Translations under genes and position numbers: made by a program
Origin: an uncultured Clostridium sp.
GTDB lineage: Bacteria > Bacillota > Clostridia > TANB77 > CAG-508
DNA length: 64,000 nucleotides
NCBI GenBank assembly: GCA_947427205.1
Contig: CANEHB010000006.1
Coordinates: forward strand, 16,118 to 80,117
Direction: 5' to 3'
Shown: piece by piece, positions 11,101-19,622 of the stretch
Position numbering within the stretch: position 1 is the stretch's first letter
Layout of the letters: each line of letters begins with the position of its first letter
The notes under the pieces: model-generated
Databases searched by the model: none
Told to the model about the DNA's origin: nothing
The model's input: the letters and a program-made list of their open reading frames with translations, nothing else

Positions 11101-12949
11101 GCCAACCGTTTATACTTGGATTAAATGTTGAAGCAGTGCACTGAGTAGGTAGTATATCATTAATTTGGAATGAAACATCTTGATCTTGATTATTGATTAT
11201 ATCAATATTATATGTTATCTTGTCTCCTCTTTCAGCTTTTACATAGTTTGTTCTTTTAGCATCTACTTGGTTAGGACTGTCTGGTCTGTTAGGTGAATTT
11301 GCAGCACCTCTTGATCTTTCTAATGTATCTCCAAATGTTACTATACTTTCTCCTACATGTTCTACTTTTGTAATATATTTATTTATTGTTAAATCTGTTG
11401 TTAATCTTACATCTACATAACTTACTACTTCTGTTTCATATATAATTGTTTTAGCTTCTCTTAATCCCATTAATGGTTGAGCATCTAAAACTTGTAATTT
11501 TCCAACCCAATCAAATCTTTCACAATATTCATGTGAATGTCCACATAAATATGGATCTGTATGTGTATATGATTTAGAATCACCATGTTCATGATGACAT
11601 CCGCTACAATATGTAGTTGTAGTTGAAGGACTACATGCTCCATTTGCATGGTCACAGCCTGAATGACTTGTACTTGTATGTCCATGACAATCTAAATAAC
11701 AATTTTCATACCATGTATGAGTACATGTACTGTTATATGGGCTACTTGAAGTTCCTGGTGATTTGCTAAAACTACAATTTCCACTACCTGTACTATCTTG
11801 ACATGTATAACTACAGCTACTTCTTGCAGCATTTTGCATATCAAAAGTACTAAACACATATTGTCCTCTTGCATAATATCCATCTCCACTTGATACTGTT
11901 TTTCTAAATTTGAATGTAAATGATGATAATGTTGTTGCATCTACTCCACAAGCACCTCTATCAACTATTATGTAAAACTTTGAATTTGGCCATGGATAAT
12001 TATAATTACTTGGTGTATTCCAAATATCTCCACCATTTCTATTATTATCTCCTTCTTGAACATATTCTATAGTAATATTATCAAAGTTAACAATAGCTCC
12101 TGTATTTAAGGTAATATATCCATCTACTATTCCACCTACTATTTCTTGTTTTTCTATTCCTTGTCCTGAATAATTTACTACATGACTTGAATTTACATAT
12201 GCATAATCACTCATTTCAAATGGTCCTACTTTATAGCTATTTCCTACTAGTATAGTTCCACAACCCATGTTTGGATCATTTTCATTTCTTATAGCTGTAA
12301 CCATAGGAGTTTCACCATGAGCTCCTATTTCATTATTTAAAGCTTCAACTGCTAATCCTGCTTTATATAAAGTAATATTTTCTCTCCATATTGCATATTG
12401 TGAATTATTATGCCATGGATCACCATCATTTTCTCCATTAAATGATGCTGCATATGCTTCTGTTATACTTAAAGTATATGCATGAGATTTTTCAAAAGAA
12501 ATATTACTATCAATTGCTTGTGTACCAGTTTCTCCTTTTTCTCTATAGTCTAAATATTTACCACTACCTTTAAAAGAAGGAGTTTGTCCATATTTAAAAT
12601 TGATTTCTCCATCCATACTAACATCTGGTTCATGCATTCTGCTTAATATTCCTTCTGGATTATCAAATAATCTACCACCGTGTTGCATACAATATATTGA
12701 ACGTTTTGTTGTAAGTGCTGTAAAAGGTGTTTTTTCTATAGCAGAATCAAATTCACCTTGAGATATTGTATGAGTTGCAGTATATGTTTTTACAATTGCT
12801 CCAATTCTATTTTCTATATCTATGCCATTTCTAGCTTCTAATTCTGCCGCAAATACTTTTAGTAAACCTACACTAGCAAGAGTGGCAATTAATAGTAGAC
12901 ATATTATTTTTATTTTTTGAATTCTATTTTCTTTTCTTTCTTCTCTCAT
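5132..12949 (-). CDS. giant surface adhesin-like protein with thioester-type motif, Cys/His-rich block and SdrD B-like domains
   Basis: 2,605 residues. ATG with an AAGGAGG site. A signal/anchor segment covers residues 14-35. Near the N-terminus SIYCMQHG (Cys87) and NNSQYAIW (Gln184) match the Cys and TQxAIW elements of thioester adhesin domains. Residues about 379-476 are extremely rich in Cys and His (CHHEHG, CGHSHEYC). DUF11-like repeats follow, then two SdrD B-like domains (VIAGNVWVDFDRDGF, and ISGMVWDDS with TDTDGKYELIGFVPGKYIV). The C-terminus is a membrane helix (VSVGVIVIAVAVVIIAIFV) with a basic tail; no LPXTG sorting motif. It starts 13 bases after the 1,885-residue gene, so they form an operon. 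Likely a membrane-anchored adhesin; thioester and metal binding are inferences. Confidence 0.85.
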   Translation of the reverse strand: MREERKENRIQKIKIICLLLIATLASVGLLKVFAAELEARNGIDIENRIGAIVKTYTATHTISQGEFDSAIEKTPFTALTTKRSIYCMQHGGRLFDNPEGILSRMHEPDVSMDGEINFKYGQTPSFKGSGKYLDYREKGETGTQAIDSNISFEKSHAYTLSITEAYAASFNGENDGDPWHNNSQYAIWRENITLYKAGLAVEALNNEIGAHGETPMVTAIRNENDPNMGCGTILVGNSYKVGPFEMSDYAYVNSSHVVNYSGQGIEKQEIVGGIVDGYITLNTGAIVNFDNITIEYVQEGDNNRNGGDIWNTPSNYNYPWPNSKFYIIVDRGACGVDATTLSSFTFKFRKTVSSGDGYYARGQYVFSTFDMQNAARSSCSYTCQDSTGSGNCSFSKSPGTSSSPYNSTCTHTWYENCYLDCHGHTSTSHSGCDHANGACSPSTTTTYCSGCHHEHGDSKSYTHTDPYLCGHSHEYCERFDWVGKLQVLDAQPLMGLREAKTIIYETEVVSYVDVRLTTDLTINKYITKVEHVGESIVTFGDTLERSRGAANSPNRPDSPNQVDAKRTNYVKAERGDKITYNIDIINNQDQDVSFQINDILPTQCTASTFNPSINGWLEVKANQVFKVVVTLRPTAETGLWENSSEIITKNSGSVDYNRTDYSPGDVRHNGPVVNVAELGDGPKGITKDSDFYKIKEFNVSVEKYIYDVEHNQDNIKISSIDTTLKATDERSVVRGMTEGTKRSNPVYVEYGDTVTYKIKVYNTTSSSGSRFDVGRDSDPYWTPDKVYVNIEDTLPKKYSKLDIQVSGTGVTGNNSHIISKTDASTNGGTFTIKDLMVPAGGVRIVTVTLTVDEYTKGTIEENNVKFIGTMKNINRGPNRGDNSVPDNLCVIKNNSSNLNTSDWYILNDYDAFMDKYVYKYDEKIEKENNSNTFTNGGFITNADGTLKTSRERKSDKEKQEKPVSAEKYETLIYAIKVTNEAKAKGAGIPSGNKPATQVRTTEVKDYMQIGLTQKNVEAKMYNADGSICTRYSSTGNVAVNVSAPTVEGKYNTYRYRIGNETILNPGEFIIYYVTVEITESNMYLYDLENKAELTVLTNINNTDKDTREIKNPSHNENISKQQISSEFVRMKDLVIAGNVWVDFDRDGFMQDTANETQQKYYNLNSDARKKDVVVHLYQSDGTLLRTTKTDANGLYTFGRDLNLGWYKEYYNHDTGFSSGTMYQRIDKATNKDGNGNYTTSSQILSYYIEYEYDGVLYKSTEFYAGTDGKKHLKEEGSYEPEYLIDSNAAEFKDVREQFNTQYEYISYNVAYDLGLNKTNDMVYDKVNHKSELMEDNSRLMTSRSFINVPSNKNDANSTNYLWLFQFGSMGNEKPETDYLKHINLGLELREDADIALTKDVYKVKTTIDGEEMEYNFNQNNGLNGDMGFAENYSQGAYLQDYIIGKPYGLELYESDYKYRFEQYKAAAVRKYKGLNGESELNVEVTYRITLDNKSVTDDDTVREGRGENQPDVTDTKLDVKVHEVLDLYDANFIKYTEDVAKDFITVKTKDAEGFLVDKKINIAEAWYFKPAGSGATGTRYSVDTAVGGAKPIFKEDPNGNYVKVDLTLSNTSSRGPKGKFSEKANDFTADGYNTVYITGMGDEIIHEGENLDIYVKYVIDKEALEVGITNENYEETVSTSESTNTNKSGSTSITETEGTTTKVTSKVLERSLKIAERTTSAYKEKYGRGTENIAQVNAYSVWYTDGKPASLVDMDSNPGNIGVKNDSTGVIPGEAGYSESLTSADNVEYYEDTTYKTGIEIVADATENTKEKIEEKYKKIQIVVELQGTPKIIRSISGMVWDDSRTDTLGTGGDEQYIGDGLYDTEEIKNNLGKENESVKLHYKDESVSEEKDIKVRNARAEFIEIVQVDPTHYYEEILSDVTWEQVQHIRTDTDGKYELIGFVPGKYIVRFTYGDTVEENKASATYDATLEAQNDMLIFNGQDYKSTQYTNELSDNETDVDEIIRKLEVADRNDGRDDEVRRLEVNRFSEVMTNELAEILKGVANGTKLTERSDKNNADQLEILTDNTYMEAETVEFLVKAEKLTDTQTPKYIFKQDVNSGNKEDAEAIARDIYYRELERIHYADTNTRDFKIENVDFGIEYRPESQISLAKEIDEVKITTEDGNTLIDLFFYTTGEQEATVHHIDTEKSTGLDLIQFISNDYTALLKDLTTEDTQGFIYIQVDDDILQGSKIDIMYKFKANNESEIDRITTNLNDIRYKENKATQDLVAEYNGKGVNIIDTNYTASGTARNMVYADMFAFDENSDLYRNRTKTITDVANGKTGYYGTYVGYAYYTGEETALDTVSSLKFDKILDYVDTDLEFDQETNNNNLEDKYWSKSTASELVNYVYTLKGLRNTKAMPGTSIVSDNGVKLINVQGMEYTNLVVSVDDRRVDIGDENDKYIVNNQDLSRFLLPAVTDETENLYESRGIVYLPVSKVVSAETSTDNMSYENIAEIIQFTTLTGRRTNFATTIGNANVNTTPDDPTKGSKEFITSSFEPDTAATETITLTPPTGMMKNRRVIVNAVETAKVSVGVIVIAVAVVIIAIFVTKTIITKIKKRRYK

Positions 12950-12962
12950 ATTAATCGCCTCC

Positions 12963-15900
12963 TTACTTATATATTTTCTTTGTTTTTATTTTTTTTGCTG
13001 TACTATTTTTATATTTCTTATCAAATGATATACCAAGCCTCTCTCGATTTTTGAATGCTACTATTGCAACTATTATTGCTATAATTGAACCATATATAGC
13101 TACTATTCTTCCACTTGTTGAAACTGTAATAAGTACTTCTTGAGTTGAAACATTATTATCTCCTATATCTTTTATACCTGCCTTATTTTGTGTTTCTTGA
13201 AGAATAACTTTGTTGCTTGAAAATCCTGTATTATCTTCATTAACCTCTTTTGTAGCAACTAATTTTAACTCTGCTTTCTCACCAGGTTTTATTACAACAT
13301 CCTTTAATGTCTCATTATATATCTTTCCATCTTCTCCTAAATACCAACCGTCATTTTCTTTTTCATCAAATGACATATCTTTTGGTAATTCATCTACTAT
13401 CTTTAAGGCATTTCCTTCTGCTAGTCCTATATTTTCAACTACTATCTTATATTCTAATTTAACTTTAGAACCTTTTAATTCTTTTGATCTGATTTCAATT
13501 TTTGATATACTTTCATCATTAAAGTTATACTCTTTCTCTCCTTTTACTGTTGTAACAAGAGCTTTACTCAAATATTTATCAACTTTTAAATCAAAAGTAT
13601 CTTTTAATCTTAATCCTATATCAATATTTGTTATATTGTTATCTGTTATAGTTATATTATCTGTTACAGCATTTCCGTCAGATGTTTCTAGTGCATCTGA
13701 ATCAAATTCTTCAGTAGCATCTTGTTTCTTATATGTTGTAACTACATATTTATCAGTATCATATAAGAATTTAATATTATAATTTCCTGCTGCTAAATCT
13801 TTAAATTCATATTTACCATTTCCATCTGTTGTAGTAGCTTTTATCATAGATCCATCTTTTTGTAATTGAACTTTTACTGTTGCTAATCTTTCTTCATTAT
13901 CATCTCTTTTACCATCTTGATTTGAATCTAGCCATGCTTCTCCTGATATACTATAAATCTTGTTATTACTTTCATTATCATTTTTTTCATTATCTTTATC
14001 GTTTTTAACACTATTATCTTCATTCTTATTTGAATTATTATTTGTGTTGTTGTTTGTGTTGTTATCTATATTATTAGTTTGATTATTATTTAAGTCATTG
14101 TTTACATCATTTCCTTGATTGTTATTTGAGTTATTATTGTTGTTATTTTGATTGTTATTATCACTGTTTGAGTTATCATTATTACTATTATCACCATTAA
14201 TAACATTATCAAATTTTTCATCTTCTTTTGGTTTTTCTTCTTGTTTATCTGGATTTTCTTTTAATGTGATACTTGCTATTCCTGTATCAATAGTGTCAAT
14301 ATAGTCACCTGTTATAATTGCTTGATTTGTTATTTTATCTTCTTTTATTCCATCTTTTAGATTTTCTGCTATTCCTGAAATTGTTATAACTATTTTGCCA
14401 TTAACTGGAATAGTAGCTATAGGTCCTTCTATATTATTTTCACTATTTAACTTAATTACACCACTAGAAGATCCTGTATATTTTGCTTCAATATCTTTTA
14501 AGTATTCTGATACTCTATCTTCTATTCTTAGTCCTGTTGCAGGTCCATTACCTTTATTTATAATTTGTATTATAAACTCTGCATGTTCTCCTTCTTTTAT
14601 GCTATTTACATTAGAATCTTGTATTACTTCTAATACAGGTCCTAAAATAGTTATTGGACATTCTGTTGTTCTTTCTTCTATTCCATCCTCCATAGCAAAG
14701 TTTGCATAACAAGAAGGTTCATTAGTTGCTCCTCTAACAATATTAGTAGCTACTTTTAATTGTACACTTCCTTCAATTGATAGATGAGATATTACAAAGC
14801 TGATTTCTCTATTTTCTTGATTATATTGTAATGTATTTTCATCATAAAAACTTCCATTAATTGTTAATACATTTGAGTTTTTAAATTCAACTTCTTTTGG
14901 TAATTTAAATGAAACTTTTATATTGTTTAATTCTCTTTCTGATATATTATAAGCAAATATATTATAATCCATTTCTGAACCAATAGTATTTTTACCACTT
15001 GTATCGTAATTAAAAGTATTTATTTCTAAATCCAAATTAGTTTCTACTATTTTATTAGTTACATGATTACTTTTTGTTTCAATACCTAAATTTTCTGCAC
15101 GTACTATCGCTTCAGCTTCTACTAATACATCATTTCCTTTTTTATATTCTTCATATGTCTTTATTTTTGATGTTTTTACTAAATATTCAAATTCCTTTAT
15201 CTCTCCTGATGCTAAAGTTTCTAAATTCCAGATTTTACTATTCTGATCTTGTGCTACAACATAGTTATTATTTCCTACTCCTGTTGTTTCTTCTTCAAAT
15301 TCATATAATACTGTATTAGTTGGTTTTTTAGCTTCTATATTAATATTTTTTGCATCTACACTTCCTGTATTTTCTACTTTTAAAGTATATTTTAAAAATC
15401 TTGCTTCTCCTATATCAGCACCATCACCAATGTCAACACTTAATTTTGCTTCAATTTTTGGTCCAGCTTCTGTTACTAACGCAACTTTATCAGCACTTGA
15501 GCTTTCATATACTACAGCTCCATTTGTATTATTGTTATAGAATGCTCCAAAACCTCCAGCTATACTTGCATCATATGGTAAATTTTCTGGTATTTCAAAG
15601 TCATATGTATATCTCAATACTTGTCCTGCTGATACTTTTCCTTTTACTACTATCAAATAAGATTTTACTGTTTCTATATCTTCAATATTAGTTGTCCATC
15701 CATTTGATACATCATCCAAGTTTTTATTTGCATTTTCATTAGCTGAGTAATAAATTGTTGTCATATTTGCATTTTGTATATCTTCTTTTATTAAATCTTT
15801 CATTACTGCATTTGTTGTTGTTCCTAAATCTTCATTTGTTATAACATCTTTATTTCCTTTAAATGGAATTCTTCCTAACAACACTATATCTGAACAACTA

Positions 15901-18620
15901 TTACCTGTATTGTTTAATGCTAATAATTCCATTGTAGCTATTCTTGATGCGCTATTTATTACTATTTGCTTTGTTACTGTTCCTTGTTTTACAGATCTTA
16001 CTGTACTTAAATTCCCATCATAATTTACAATTCCATTTATTGCTACTAATCCCTTTGGTGCTTGATAATTAATTAATGCTACATCAAATCCATTTGTTGA
16101 TTTTAATATTCCTACTGGTACTGCTTTTCTCAATGTCCATTTTGTTTGTGATTGATAATTACTAACACCTTCATTGCAATAATATAATTTTATTTGATCT
16201 TCTTTTGATGGTGTATAATCATCTAATGTTATATTTGTATTTACAATTATATTTGTTCCATTTGTTATTGAACTATCACTAAATGTTTTTTGCACTCCTT
16301 CAAGTTCAATTCTCATTTTAACAATATCATTCTCTGTATATGTTTCAAAATCACTTACTTTTAATCCATTTTCATATAGTAAATTTATATTCTCTACTGT
16401 TACATCTTTTACGTATTTTGGAAATACTAATTCAAAAATTGGATTTACATAAAGGTCACTTGTCTCTTTATCATTATTTAATTCAATTTTTAATTCTACA
16501 TTTTCATTTTGATTTATTGTTGATAATGTCTCTTTATTTATTGATAAATTTGCTGAAGTATAGCTTTCTTCAAAATATTTTCTTGTTCCGATTTCTTGAA
16601 GTGCTAATTTTTCATCTATCTCTAAATATTTTACTTCTGCAGTTATTCTACTTTCAATTTGTGTAATTCCTTTAAATGTTACTTTATCTAAATTACATTT
16701 CTTAATTACTTTTGTAAGTTCAAAGTTTATTGTTCCATTTTTAGCTATATTGTTAGCATATACAATTATTCCATTTGCTCCATTTAAATTGATAGTACAA
16801 TCATTTTCATTTGTTATTAATGAAGCATTTAAAGTATATAATAATTCTCCATCAGCATTTGTAATTACTATCTCTCCACCTTCTGCTAATATTGAACTTA
16901 TTTCAGCATAACTAAATTTTATTTTCTTATATTCAATACCTTGTGCCTCTAATTCTGATCCATTCACATCTTTATAAAACTCTTTTGTACTATCTATTTT
17001 TAATTGTTCTAAAATATCACTTGTTAATATGTTTACATTAACTTGTGTTGTATATTCTGTTTCATACATTGGTTCTTCTGAATTATAATTTGCATAAATT
17101 TTTGCTTTGTTTATCTTTTCTTCAGTTGAACTTGTACTATATGTAATTAATTCTCCTATGTCAACTTTTACATCTTGTTTATCATTTATTTCTTTTATTA
17201 ATATGTTATTTTCTTTTGCACTATATTCTTCTACTCTTGCTTTGACGACTTTATCTAAGTGTGAGTTTTCTGAATTTATATAATCTTCATATCTATAAAT
17301 AATTACATATTCATCTATTCCATTTGCATTAACATTTAAGTCATTATTTACTACAATAGAAAGATTTTCAGATTGTGCATCATATTTCCAATTTTCTTTA
17401 GAAAATGTCGTATAACCTGTATCTTCTCCTCTTGTTGCTAGCAACTTATCTGCTACAACATCTATATTAATGGGAGCTTTTCCGTTTACTTTTGGTACTG
17501 TAATATCTAATCTTGTTTGTTTAATAGGCAAAAATTTCTCATCATTTATTTCTCTTTTTAATGAGATTTTATTTTCTACTATTGTTCCTTTTATTTCTCC
17601 AATTTCAAATGGTGAAAATTTTGTATATTCACTCTCTAATTCTATAGCTTTAGAATATTTCCAACCTACAGCAATTTTTTCTTCTTTTCCAATTGATATT
17701 TCTTCTAAATCACTGTTTATATATGTTCCACTTAATTGAAGTTTTATATTTTTATATAAATCTTCTAATTTTAAATTATCTCCTTGAACATATTCTAAAT
17801 CAACTACTATCTTAGTATCTTGAATTATATTGCTTAATTTAATTTCATTATCATCTACAACATTAATATCTAATCTTGCATTTGCAATTTCTTCTTGCAA
17901 TTTATTTGCTTTTTCAGTTTTCTCTTCAATTACTAAATCTTCATTTACTAAGATATCTTCTTCGTTAATATCATCTTCATTTTCCGTATCTTCTGACTCT
18001 AATTCTTCTACTACTGTATTTTCTACTTCATCAGCATCTACAGTATTATTATCTCTAACAGCATTTGAAGCCACAACATCACTATCAGTTGTATCACTAT
18101 CTACAACTGTATTAGTATCTGCTGCAGCTGAACTTGAGTCTTCATCCATTTTTACATTTGCTGATATTAAATCTTTAGCTGTTTGAAGTTCATCTTCTCC
18201 TTCTTTATCTATTTCTTGTGATACTCCCACATTTTCTAAATTCGTTTTTGTGGTTGTATCTAAATTCTCTAAAAGATTTTCGCTAATACCTGATATTTTA
18301 AAGTTTATTTCATCATCATCACCACTAACTGCTTTTATTGTACCACTTTTTAAATACCCCTCTACTTGTGGCATAATTTCTAATATAAATTTTAGCTTTT
18401 GATTAACATTTCCAGTAAGTTCATCTATCTTTTTACCATTTTCATCTTCAAAATAGGCATTAAATTTAATTTCGTCTTTTTTGAAGAAACCATTACTAAT
18501 TACTTGGAATTCCTCGCTTGTAGCAATGGCAGATAATGTATAACCAAAATTTGAAAACATCATCATGAAAACGATTAAAATTACTAAAAACTTACTCTTT
18601 TTAGATCTAATTACTCCCAT
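12963..18620 (-). CDS. giant surface protein with DUF11-like repeats, Asn-rich linker and SdrD B-like domain
   Basis: 1,885 residues with a signal peptide (FLVILIVFMMMFSNFGYTLSA). An acidic, low-complexity stretch lies around residues 140-230. The long ectodomain parallels the protein encoded at 1-4620 (same opening EFQVISNGFFKKDEIKFNAY-like block, same middle, same DUF11-like repeats). An Asn/Asp/Ser-rich linker spans about residues 1,468-1,549, then comes an SdrD B-like domain (ISGEAWLDSNQDGKRDDNEE), a further DUF11-like module, a membrane helix near the end and a Lys-rich tail. No sortase motif. The start is ATG with AAAGGAG. First gene of a two-gene operon with the 2,605-residue protein. 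Probable surface scaffold or adhesin; partner unknown. Confidence 0.85.
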   Translation of the reverse strand: MGVIRSKKSKFLVILIVFMMMFSNFGYTLSAIATSEEFQVISNGFFKKDEIKFNAYFEDENGKKIDELTGNVNQKLKFILEIMPQVEGYLKSGTIKAVSGDDDEINFKISGISENLLENLDTTTKTNLENVGVSQEIDKEGEDELQTAKDLISANVKMDEDSSSAAADTNTVVDSDTTDSDVVASNAVRDNNTVDADEVENTVVEELESEDTENEDDINEEDILVNEDLVIEEKTEKANKLQEEIANARLDINVVDDNEIKLSNIIQDTKIVVDLEYVQGDNLKLEDLYKNIKLQLSGTYINSDLEEISIGKEEKIAVGWKYSKAIELESEYTKFSPFEIGEIKGTIVENKISLKREINDEKFLPIKQTRLDITVPKVNGKAPINIDVVADKLLATRGEDTGYTTFSKENWKYDAQSENLSIVVNNDLNVNANGIDEYVIIYRYEDYINSENSHLDKVVKARVEEYSAKENNILIKEINDKQDVKVDIGELITYSTSSTEEKINKAKIYANYNSEEPMYETEYTTQVNVNILTSDILEQLKIDSTKEFYKDVNGSELEAQGIEYKKIKFSYAEISSILAEGGEIVITNADGELLYTLNASLITNENDCTINLNGANGIIVYANNIAKNGTINFELTKVIKKCNLDKVTFKGITQIESRITAEVKYLEIDEKLALQEIGTRKYFEESYTSANLSINKETLSTINQNENVELKIELNNDKETSDLYVNPIFELVFPKYVKDVTVENINLLYENGLKVSDFETYTENDIVKMRIELEGVQKTFSDSSITNGTNIIVNTNITLDDYTPSKEDQIKLYYCNEGVSNYQSQTKWTLRKAVPVGILKSTNGFDVALINYQAPKGLVAINGIVNYDGNLSTVRSVKQGTVTKQIVINSASRIATMELLALNNTGNSCSDIVLLGRIPFKGNKDVITNEDLGTTTNAVMKDLIKEDIQNANMTTIYYSANENANKNLDDVSNGWTTNIEDIETVKSYLIVVKGKVSAGQVLRYTYDFEIPENLPYDASIAGGFGAFYNNNTNGAVVYESSSADKVALVTEAGPKIEAKLSVDIGDGADIGEARFLKYTLKVENTGSVDAKNINIEAKKPTNTVLYEFEEETTGVGNNNYVVAQDQNSKIWNLETLASGEIKEFEYLVKTSKIKTYEEYKKGNDVLVEAEAIVRAENLGIETKSNHVTNKIVETNLDLEINTFNYDTSGKNTIGSEMDYNIFAYNISERELNNIKVSFKLPKEVEFKNSNVLTINGSFYDENTLQYNQENREISFVISHLSIEGSVQLKVATNIVRGATNEPSCYANFAMEDGIEERTTECPITILGPVLEVIQDSNVNSIKEGEHAEFIIQIINKGNGPATGLRIEDRVSEYLKDIEAKYTGSSSGVIKLNSENNIEGPIATIPVNGKIVITISGIAENLKDGIKEDKITNQAIITGDYIDTIDTGIASITLKENPDKQEEKPKEDEKFDNVINGDNSNNDNSNSDNNNQNNNNNNSNNNQGNDVNNDLNNNQTNNIDNNTNNNTNNNSNKNEDNSVKNDKDNEKNDNESNNKIYSISGEAWLDSNQDGKRDDNEERLATVKVQLQKDGSMIKATTTDGNGKYEFKDLAAGNYNIKFLYDTDKYVVTTYKKQDATEEFDSDALETSDGNAVTDNITITDNNITNIDIGLRLKDTFDLKVDKYLSKALVTTVKGEKEYNFNDESISKIEIRSKELKGSKVKLEYKIVVENIGLAEGNALKIVDELPKDMSFDEKENDGWYLGEDGKIYNETLKDVVIKPGEKAELKLVATKEVNEDNTGFSSNKVILQETQNKAGIKDIGDNNVSTQEVLITVSTSGRIVAIYGSIIAIIVAIVAFKNRERLGISFDKKYKNSTAKKIKTKKIYK

Positions 18621-18648
18621 ACTAATCGCTCTCCTTTTCTTTTGAATT

Positions 18649-18668
18649 TTAGACGCAAGTACGTCTAA
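18649..18668 (-). promoter_or_regulatory. short leader hairpin before the giant surface operon
   Basis: Perfect 7-bp inverted repeat TTAGACG (18649-18655) and CGTCTAA (18662-18668) with a 6-nt loop, about 15 bases upstream of the ribosome site of the 1,885-residue gene. It could be an RNA hairpin affecting stability or an operator; no T-run follows. Confidence 0.4.
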
Positions 18669-18977
18669 TGATTTTTATATATAATAATATAATATTATTT
18701 AATATAAATTATGTAACCCTATATAATATATTTTACTACTTTTTTGAAGTTTTGTAAATCCCACTATATTCAAGTTTTTCTATAGCAAGTTTCTTCTTTT
18801 TACGGAAATAATTGCCTTTTAATCTCTTTTCATTATGTTAAGTTTATATTACAAATTTTAAAATTTTAGAAAACTTTTTCACTTTTTGTTATTCTTTTGT
18901 GGAAATCCCTATGTTTTTATCAACTTTTACTTTTTCTTACATATAATGTATTAATGATTTTATAAGGAGGATTTATT
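18669..18977. other. AT-rich divergent intergenic region
   Basis: Between the giant surface operon (minus) and the small operon at 18978 (plus). I see no gene. A CATATAAT box about 25 bases before the TTG start at 18978 resembles a -10 box, including the sigma-E form, but no convincing -35 is visible. Minus-strand promoter candidates here are only A/T-rich. Confidence 0.4.
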
Positions 18978-19118
18978 TTGAATAATATGGATATAAACAA
19001 ACTTCTTTCTGCTATTTCTAAAATGGATAAAGAAGAACTTGAAAAAAACATTTATAAAGCTCAACAAATATTAGAAAGTTCTAATTTTAAAAAAGATATT
19101 AATAAGGATAATAAATAA
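18978..19118 (+). CDS. 46-residue hypothetical protein (TTG start)
   Basis: TTG start chosen because AAGGAGG (18964-18970) is 7 bases upstream; an in-frame ATG at 18987 is 16 bases away. The product is MNNMDINKLLSAISKMDKEE followed by a Lys/Asn-rich tail, helical and charged, with no membrane segment. The stop is one base before the ATG of the next gene, so the two are translationally coupled. I do not recognise the function. Confidence 0.6.
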   Translation: MNNMDINKLLSAISKMDKEELEKNIYKAQQILESSNFKKDINKDNK

Positions 19119-19119
19119 T

Positions 19120-19575
19120 ATGAACGAAGATTTCTCAGAAGTTTTAAACCAATTCTCTAAAATCTTAAAAGAGAAAAATATTGATTTGAATAGTGTTGCA
19201 GGTGGGAACCCTCCACCTGCTCAAGATTCTAATAATGAATTAAATAATAATATGTCCTCTTCTGATCAAAATGCTAATACTTATACTCCTAGTAATGATA
19301 GCTCTGATTTTTCTTTAGATATCGAAACAATTATGAAAATTAAAGATATTATTGGTAAGATGAATAAAAGTAGCCATTCTCCTAGAAATAATCTACTAAA
19401 GTCTCTAAAACCTTACCTTGAAAATGATAAACAAGAAAAATTGGAAAGCTATATTAAAATTGCTAATTTACTAAGTGTTATGGAAGATTTAGATTTAGGA
19501 GTGACTTTTTTAAAAGATACTAAAAAAGGCTATGATTTTATATTAATCATAACCTTATTTCTGCTAATTTTTTAG
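19120..19575 (+). CDS. hypothetical protein with flexible Asn/Ser linker and helical C-terminal domain
   Basis: 151 residues as read. A helical start (MNEDFSEVLNQFSKILKEKN), a Gly/Pro/Asn/Ser linker to about residue 65, then a helical module (IETIMKIKDIIGKMNKSS, NNLLKSLKPYLENDKQEKLE). The last 20 residues are oddly hydrophobic and are encoded by a stem-loop that looks like a terminator (19526-19556). The natural end may therefore lie near residue 131 with a small frameshift in the preceding T-run. Coupled to the 46-residue gene upstream. Function unknown. Confidence 0.6.
   Translation: MNEDFSEVLNQFSKILKEKNIDLNSVAGGNPPPAQDSNNELNNNMSSSDQNANTYTPSNDSSDFSLDIETIMKIKDIIGKMNKSSHSPRNNLLKSLKPYLENDKQEKLESYIKIANLLSVMEDLDLGVTFLKDTKKGYDFILIITLFLLIF
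19526..19556 (+). terminator. stem-loop inside the 3' end of the preceding ORF
   Basis: AAGG and TATGATT (19526-19537) pair with AATCATA and CCTT (19545-19556) around a 7-nt loop, with one mismatched pair. A T-rich stretch follows at 19557-19573. It looks like the operon terminator. Confidence 0.5.
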
Positions 19576-19622
19576 AATATCAATACTTACTTTATTAGTA
19601 ATTTAAGTTATTACAATATTCT

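Noticed and set aside
11485..11940. Two minus-strand open frames (66 and 82 codons) inside the Cys/His block of the 2,605-residue gene
   Set aside because: They lie in another frame of the same strand without ribosome sites; the Met/Val/Gln-rich content is the shifted reading of Cys/His codons.
13000..13080. Sortase LPXTG anchor on the giant surface proteins
   Set aside because: The C-termini show a membrane helix and basic tail but no LPXTG-like motif before it.
13975..14215. Repeat array or CRISPR-like tract
   Set aside because: The periodicity comes from Asn codons in an in-frame coding linker; no spacer-repeat pattern. No CRISPR array was seen anywhere in the window.
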